Positions 7,460-10,860 of a DNA stretch of 10,860 nt are shown one piece after another (the stretch's first letter is position 1; every line of letters begins with the position of its first letter). The position numbers were made by a program, and so were the translations under genes. The stretch is from Larix sibirica (Eukaryota > Streptophyta > Pinopsida > Pinales > Pinaceae). The notes under the pieces are model-generated. The model did not search any database. It saw only the letters and a list, made by a program, of their open reading frames with translations, and was not told the origin of the DNA. The stretch lies in the NCBI GenBank assembly GCA_004151065.3, contig NWUY0300028416.1:40606-51465 (forward strand), written 5' to 3'.

Positions 7460-8102
7460 TAACCTCATAACAACAACTTGAGGGTTTTTTAGTTTCATAG
7501 TATGTAATCCTCCTTGGGTTTCCCCTATTATAGCATGAATTTGTCTACCTTCCAAAAATAGAATAAAAATGTTCCTTTAATATTCTTTCTAAGAAGATAC
7601 TTTTGATTATGACAACCAAGATTTTGACCAAAATGTTAAAAATACATTTGCATAATGAAATTTGCCTGAACTATTCAAAACTTTTAGAGTTTTCTTTTTG
7701 AGGGATTAATTCCCTTAAGTGGTGTTGATTACTTCAAGAGATTTCCTTGTGGTCATGACCTCTTCAATCACCTTTAAAATATCCTCTTCTAATAACTAGT
7801 ATACTCCTAAGTACAATTTCAATGGCCAACCATCTAACTCGAGACTTTTATATTTTTTAAAGGATGAAAAAAAATCATTTGAGTATTCTTTGGAAACCTC
7901 ATCCATAAGCTTTGATTCCCTTCATATGTTACAAAACTTAGGAAGTATGATGCATTTTTAAATATCTCAACAATGTTTGCTCTGTTAGTATATGTGTATA
8001 AAGATCGAAAGTAAGAAACCCCCATGTCTGCTATTTATTGAATTTTTTTGCCTTGCTACCATATGCTTTCTTCATCCCCCATGTTGTATTGATTATCGCC
8101 AT
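7460..8102 (-). pseudogene. LINE ORF2: reverse transcriptase N-terminal part (broken, truncated)
   Basis: On the - strand, a 63-residue open piece (8025 to 7834) reads MGVSYFRSLYTYTNRANI, the region just before the polymerase. A frame change near 7900 leads to KSLELDGWPLKLY (about 7823-7850), the counterpart of the KxPGxDG motif, then LLEEDILKVIEE. Another frame gives SFE-stop-FRQISLCKCIFN (about 7634-7685), corresponding to the RPISLCN motif. Near 7557 to 7460 come GRQIH and GGLHTMKLKNPQ, matching the segment just before the first catalytic aspartate block. Nothing after this is recognisable and the YADD-type active site is absent. The enzyme would copy RNA into DNA at the target nick; this remnant cannot. 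It joins the linker signature upstream without a gap. Confidence 0.85.
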
Positions 8103-8519
8103 GTGATTTGCAAACTTATGGAAAAAGGTTGTGTTTTCATCCCCTTTTTCCAACCATATTGTCCTACATTAATTCTCCAATCTACATCTCTTCTTTCAAA
8201 CAACTTTTGTCTTGTAGTTCCAAAGTTTTGACTCTGTCACTCACTTCTTCTATGAAAATTCTCATTGTGTTTTGTTGATATAGAGAATAAAGATTGAGTT
8301 CAACTTCTTTTAATTCCTTATTAGAATCTTTAAGTTCTTTTGGCCTAAAATGGTATAACTTCTTTCACTTTCTTTAATGCTTCTATAAATGGAAGATTGT
8401 AGTGTTCCTTTACGAGGGATCATATCCCATCGATTCCTCCTTGAAAATATTGACACATTCCCCATCCTTTATACATTCACGGTTGAACTTAAATATTCTA
8501 GTTGTCTTAGAGACTTTTT
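8103..8519 (-). pseudogene. LINE ORF2: linker between endonuclease and reverse transcriptase
   Basis: This part continues the endonuclease toward the polymerase. The clearest evidence is WLEKGDENTTFFHKFANH encoded at 8156 down to 8103, the W..GD.NT.FFH signature present in practically all plant L1 ORF2 proteins just before the reverse transcriptase. Upstream, pieces such as TTRIFKFN, KGTLQSSIYRSIKES and ELKEVELNLYSLYQQ lie in successive frames separated by small indels. The lysine/glutamate-rich pieces suit a helical linker. At least three frame changes are needed to follow it, so it is non-functional. Confidence 0.8.
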
Positions 8520-9215
8520 TACCAATGGGCGAAATAATTGGTAAATGATCTAACCCCCACCACTTCGAACCGTGATCTAATTTTCTCAAATTCCACTAGA
8601 ATGTTCTTAAATACTAGGAATATACCAAGTAACATTGATACACTAACTTTCCCTATCCTATTATTCCTCCAAGAATCACCTTCTTAATGGGATCCACATC
8701 AACTAACCCAACCTCATTGAGCTTGTACCTAAAATAATCTGCAAACCTATCTTGCTTTGCATTTGATTCCCAAACCATAGAACTACTTAAAGTCAATTTT
8801 AAATCACCTCCTACAATGACCTCGTCATGACTAATAACTCCCTGGGAAAATAATTAATCCTATAATGACTTTTTGTCATCTTAGGGACCATAGTTATTTA
8901 TCACCTTGATACTATGCCTTACTTCTTAGAACACAACATTTATACATATAGTTGTTGCAAGAAAAAAAAAATCAATAAGTGAATATTTCTTTTCCACCCA
9001 GTGAATAACCCACCTAAAATCTCATTTGCATCTAGTGCCAGAAAAAACCCATCCTTTTATAATAGTTTACCTAAAGCCTCTACGATATTCTTTCCTTTTT
9101 CCATTGATTCTTGCAACAAAATCACATTATGCTTATTGACTTCCACTAACCTAATTCGGGTTAATATTTTTGAGGGATTTCCCAACTCTCGAAAGTTTAG
9201 AGATGAGAATACCAT
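8520..9215 (-). pseudogene. LINE ORF2: AP-like endonuclease domain (broken)
   Basis: The domain nicks target DNA to start target-primed reverse transcription. The likely start is the ATG whose complement is at 9213-9215; it gives MVFSSLNFRELGNPSK, matching the N-terminal LSxNxRGLGxPxK pattern with its catalytic Asn. Next come VILLQES (metal-binding Glu), LALDANEILGGL and GWKRNI. After stops and frame changes, the central block reads EVIVGGDLKLTLSSS, then QDRFADYFRYKLNEVGLVDV, and SWRNNRIG. The end gives LDHLPIISPIG, keeping the Asp-His of the terminal SDH motif. The usual GDxN is GDLK here (8797-8808), so a catalytic Asn is lost, besides several stops. Length of about 230 codons matches the family. 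Identification is firm; function is not possible. Confidence 0.9.
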
Positions 9216-9594
9216 GGATTAATCCTATAGGGGTTATTCCCTTCTCTAAGGACTGCTTTCAAGGATTTTTGTTTCCCTTGCTATATCTCCTTCAGGCCTT
9301 TCTCTTAGGCATGGTGAAGGTATGATTTTCACCCTGAGTTATTTGAATGAATTTATCTAATATGATCAAGCTCTAAACCTTCATATAAGATTTCATCCAC
9401 ATCCCCAGTATCACACTTTCCATGTCTAAGCCAATATCTTGATTTTTTTTAGTACTAAGGATTTATTTAAGGCCATGTGACGTTGTTTCACTAATTAAAC
9501 GTCCCCGAACACCTTGAAATCTTATTTTCTTGAGGAAATATTTAAATTTTCCTATCCATTAGAATCATTATCTCTTTCTTTTTTCTTATAGCCC
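9216..9594 (-). other. LINE ORF1-ORF2 junction region, no clear protein
   Basis: Between the ORF1 tail and the ORF2 start lie about 380 bp with all frames interrupted. In plant L1 elements ORF1 ends and ORF2 starts within such a stretch, so it most likely belongs to the same element, but I cannot read conserved motifs in it. Confidence 0.45.
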
Positions 9595-9864
9595 TTATCC
9601 ATGGGACGCATGATCCCACCAGTAGATCTCCTGGCCACTTGTAAGTGTGATCGCCAATTTCTTTATTTCTAAAATCAAACCACAATCATTGGGAAAAAAG
9701 GAAGAGTTTGAATTGACAATGTTTAACTTACCAATTTTGTCTTCATGGAGATCTTCAAGTTGTATGCCCTTTGTCTCTTGTTTCTTGATTGGAATTGGCA
9801 TTCCTTGATGAACTTTGTCTTGTGGGTTGTAGGATCTTCTCTTGAATTTGAATAATGTCTTATA
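9595..9864 (-). pseudogene. LINE ORF1 C-terminal fragment (probable)
   Basis: A frame open for about 90 codons on the - strand, from just after a stop at 9865-9867 to the stop at 9595. It reads KRRSYNPQDKVHQGMPIPI near its start and IQLEDLHEDKIGKLNIVN and SGQEIYWWDHASHG later. The internal ATG at 9799-9801 is probably not the true start, because the open frame and its basic, polar character extend upstream. The charged, low-complexity composition suits the C-terminal tail of a plant L1 ORF1 (RNA-binding, gag-like) protein, and its place directly upstream of the endonuclease supports this. The tail is poorly conserved, so the call rests mostly on position. Confidence 0.55.
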
Positions 9865-9867
9865 CTA

Positions 9868-10181
9868 AGCCCAAATTTTGTAATTCACTCATTTGCAATT
9901 TCCCTTTAGCTAAATTAAATATAATTTCTACCAGCTTCCCCTATAGGGTTTGGACCTCGCTTCATTTCTTCATTATGACAATGAATGTTCCTCTCCTAAA
10001 CATTATTTGTAAACCTAAAATTGCATTATTCTACTACATGGCATCTCACATGCCTGATGAGAATTTTCATATAATCAATTATTTGTCTGTATATTTTTCT
10101 CATTATTCTCCAAACATGTTGGCTCAATCTCAAACCAGGGTATGCATTGGTTTCCAACAAAAGGTGTATGTTGTGGACTAA
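9868..10181 (-). pseudogene. Possible upstream part of LINE ORF1 (very degenerate)
   Basis: On the - strand this stretch reads fragments such as YRQIIDYMKILIRHVRCHVV, loosely like the region before and at the zinc knuckle of plant L1 ORF1, but only one cysteine-histidine pair is visible and several stops interrupt it. The 108-codon open frame on the opposite strand (9855-10181) has no recognisable motif and is probably its shadow. The LINE may or may not extend this far. Confidence 0.3.
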
Positions 10182-10517
10182 GCGCTATAACATTCAATCC
10201 CCGTGAAGGGGAAGCTCTCACCCAAAGAATTGTGCCAAGACTAAATTTCGTTTGAGACTCACAACATGGCCATCGGGACTAACACTTGCATTAACCGACA
10301 TGTGTTTCCTCAATTAGTACTCAATATACCACAACTCGCATTCGAACATTTAAGGGAAAACAAAAACTATTATATCCCATCATATCATCTTACATATAAG
10401 CACAACATAAATAAAATTGAATCATACTCATTCCTAAGGACAAATATAGAATAACAAAAGGCAACATTATAACCATATATACAAAGAACAATACATATTT
10501 TTAATAGGGAACTCCTT

Positions 10518-10552
10518 TTGTTGATGTTAAACATGATCCAATACATCAACAA
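10518..10552 (+). repeat. Inverted repeat with 9-bp arms
   Basis: TTGTTGATG (10518-10526) and CATCAACAA (10544-10552) are perfect inverted arms around a 17-nt loop. No flanking target duplication or open frame is visible, so this is reported only as a possible hairpin. Confidence 0.5.
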
Positions 10553-10780
10553 CCACTCACTTTACATTACATAGGAAAGAGTCATAGTTTCCTACCTCAA
10601 TGCACAATCAGGGCATCAATCTATTTAGTAATACTAACAACAACCAACCAAACAATCCATAGTCAACCACCCTACGTAAGCATAAACCTCTATAGTATAT
10701 AGTTATTCACCCAAAGGATGGAAGGTACAATCAAAATTCTCCAGAGCGACATGTGTTAGATGTTTTAGCTAATTTTTTAT

Positions 10781-10840
10781 GTGTATGTTAGATGGTGCTT
10801 ATTATGTTTGATAGGTGATGATAGATGTGTATGTTAGATG
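10781..10840 (+). repeat. Imperfect repeats in T/G-rich window end
   Basis: GTGTATGTTAGATG occurs at 10781-10794 and 10827-10840, 46 bp apart, inside a stretch full of TTAGATG and GATGAT words that runs to the window edge. It may be the start of a longer tandem or low-complexity repeat that continues outside the window. Confidence 0.5.
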
Positions 10841-10860
10841 ATGTTTGTTAATTTTAGATG

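Larger units (their letters stand above)
7460..10181 (-). mobile_element. Degenerate L1-type LINE retrotransposon, 3' part missing
   Basis: Reading the - strand from high to low coordinates gives LINE parts in their normal order: ORF1 C-terminal remnant, an ORF1-ORF2 junction, AP-endonuclease, linker and the start of the reverse transcriptase. Plant L1 elements move by nicking DNA with the endonuclease and reverse-transcribing their own RNA at the nick. Every coding block is broken by stops and frameshifts, so the copy is old. Homology stops near 7460, before the reverse-transcriptase core, cysteine-rich tail and poly(A). LINE copies usually lose their 5' end, so loss of the 3' half implies a later deletion or an inserted element. 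The 5' boundary (about 10181) is uncertain. Confidence 0.85.
10182..10860. other. Unassigned right end without recognisable genes
   Basis: About 680 bp with no convincing reading frame; the 62-codon frame at 10266-10454 has no motif. The first 80 bp are less AT-rich and hold a small hairpin, TCCCC-GTGAA-GGGGA (10198-10212). The + strand is then poor in G up to about 10680, as in 5880-6480. It ends in a T- and G-rich low-complexity stretch. It could be older LINE 5' sequence or another repeat. Confidence 0.35.

Noticed and set aside
9855-10181. Longest open frame in the window (108 codons, + strand)
   Set aside because: It lies antisense to probable LINE ORF1 sequence, has no recognisable motif and shows the composition of a chance frame.

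Overview
The window looks like repeat-rich nuclear DNA from a land plant with a large genome. It is AT-rich, has no bacterial-type gene packing and carries one ambiguous base (N at 1379). The only recognisable coding sequences are decayed plant retrotransposons: a Ty3/gypsy-type LTR element on the + strand and an L1-type LINE on the - strand. A gymnosperm is possible from the feel of the LINE protein, but the sequence does not prove it. I see no intact host gene, tRNA, rRNA, CRISPR array or prokaryotic feature.

Left part (1-3587): this region reads as the end of one gypsy pol gene (integrase C-terminus with a chromodomain-like tail), a polypurine tract, a complete long terminal repeat of 2,321 bp (243-2563, TGTAA...TTACA), an initiator-Met tRNA primer-binding site, a short leader and a broken gag gene. 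One LTR therefore sits between the 3' end of one internal region and the 5' end of another. Such an internal-LTR-internal layout points to tandem elements sharing an LTR or to LTR-LTR recombination. The LTR holds several small repeats: a 63-bp tandem duplication, a 19-bp array running directly into a 22-bp TTAATTAA-rich array, and a perfect hairpin 13 bp from its 3' end.

Middle part (3588-7460): the gag homology stops and no recognised gene follows. A segment at about 3590-3743 is less AT-rich and open on both strands. It is followed by about 1.3 kb of AT-rich DNA, a 63-bp exon-like segment at 5520-5582, and a long stretch whose + strand is very poor in G.

Right part (7460-10181): a heavily mutated L1-like LINE lies on the - strand. 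ORF1 remnants are at higher coordinates (9595-9864, perhaps to 10181). ORF2 follows, with the AP-endonuclease at about 8520-9215, the linker with its W..GD.NT.FFH signature at 8103-8156, and the N-terminal part of the reverse transcriptase down to 7460, where homology stops before the catalytic aspartates. The last 680 bp (10182-10860) hold only a hairpin and short repeats. The elements are all dead, and nothing here forms a working gene set or a clearly new biological system. The most useful leads are the shared-LTR structure, the abrupt 3' loss of the LINE, and the unassigned segments between the two elements.
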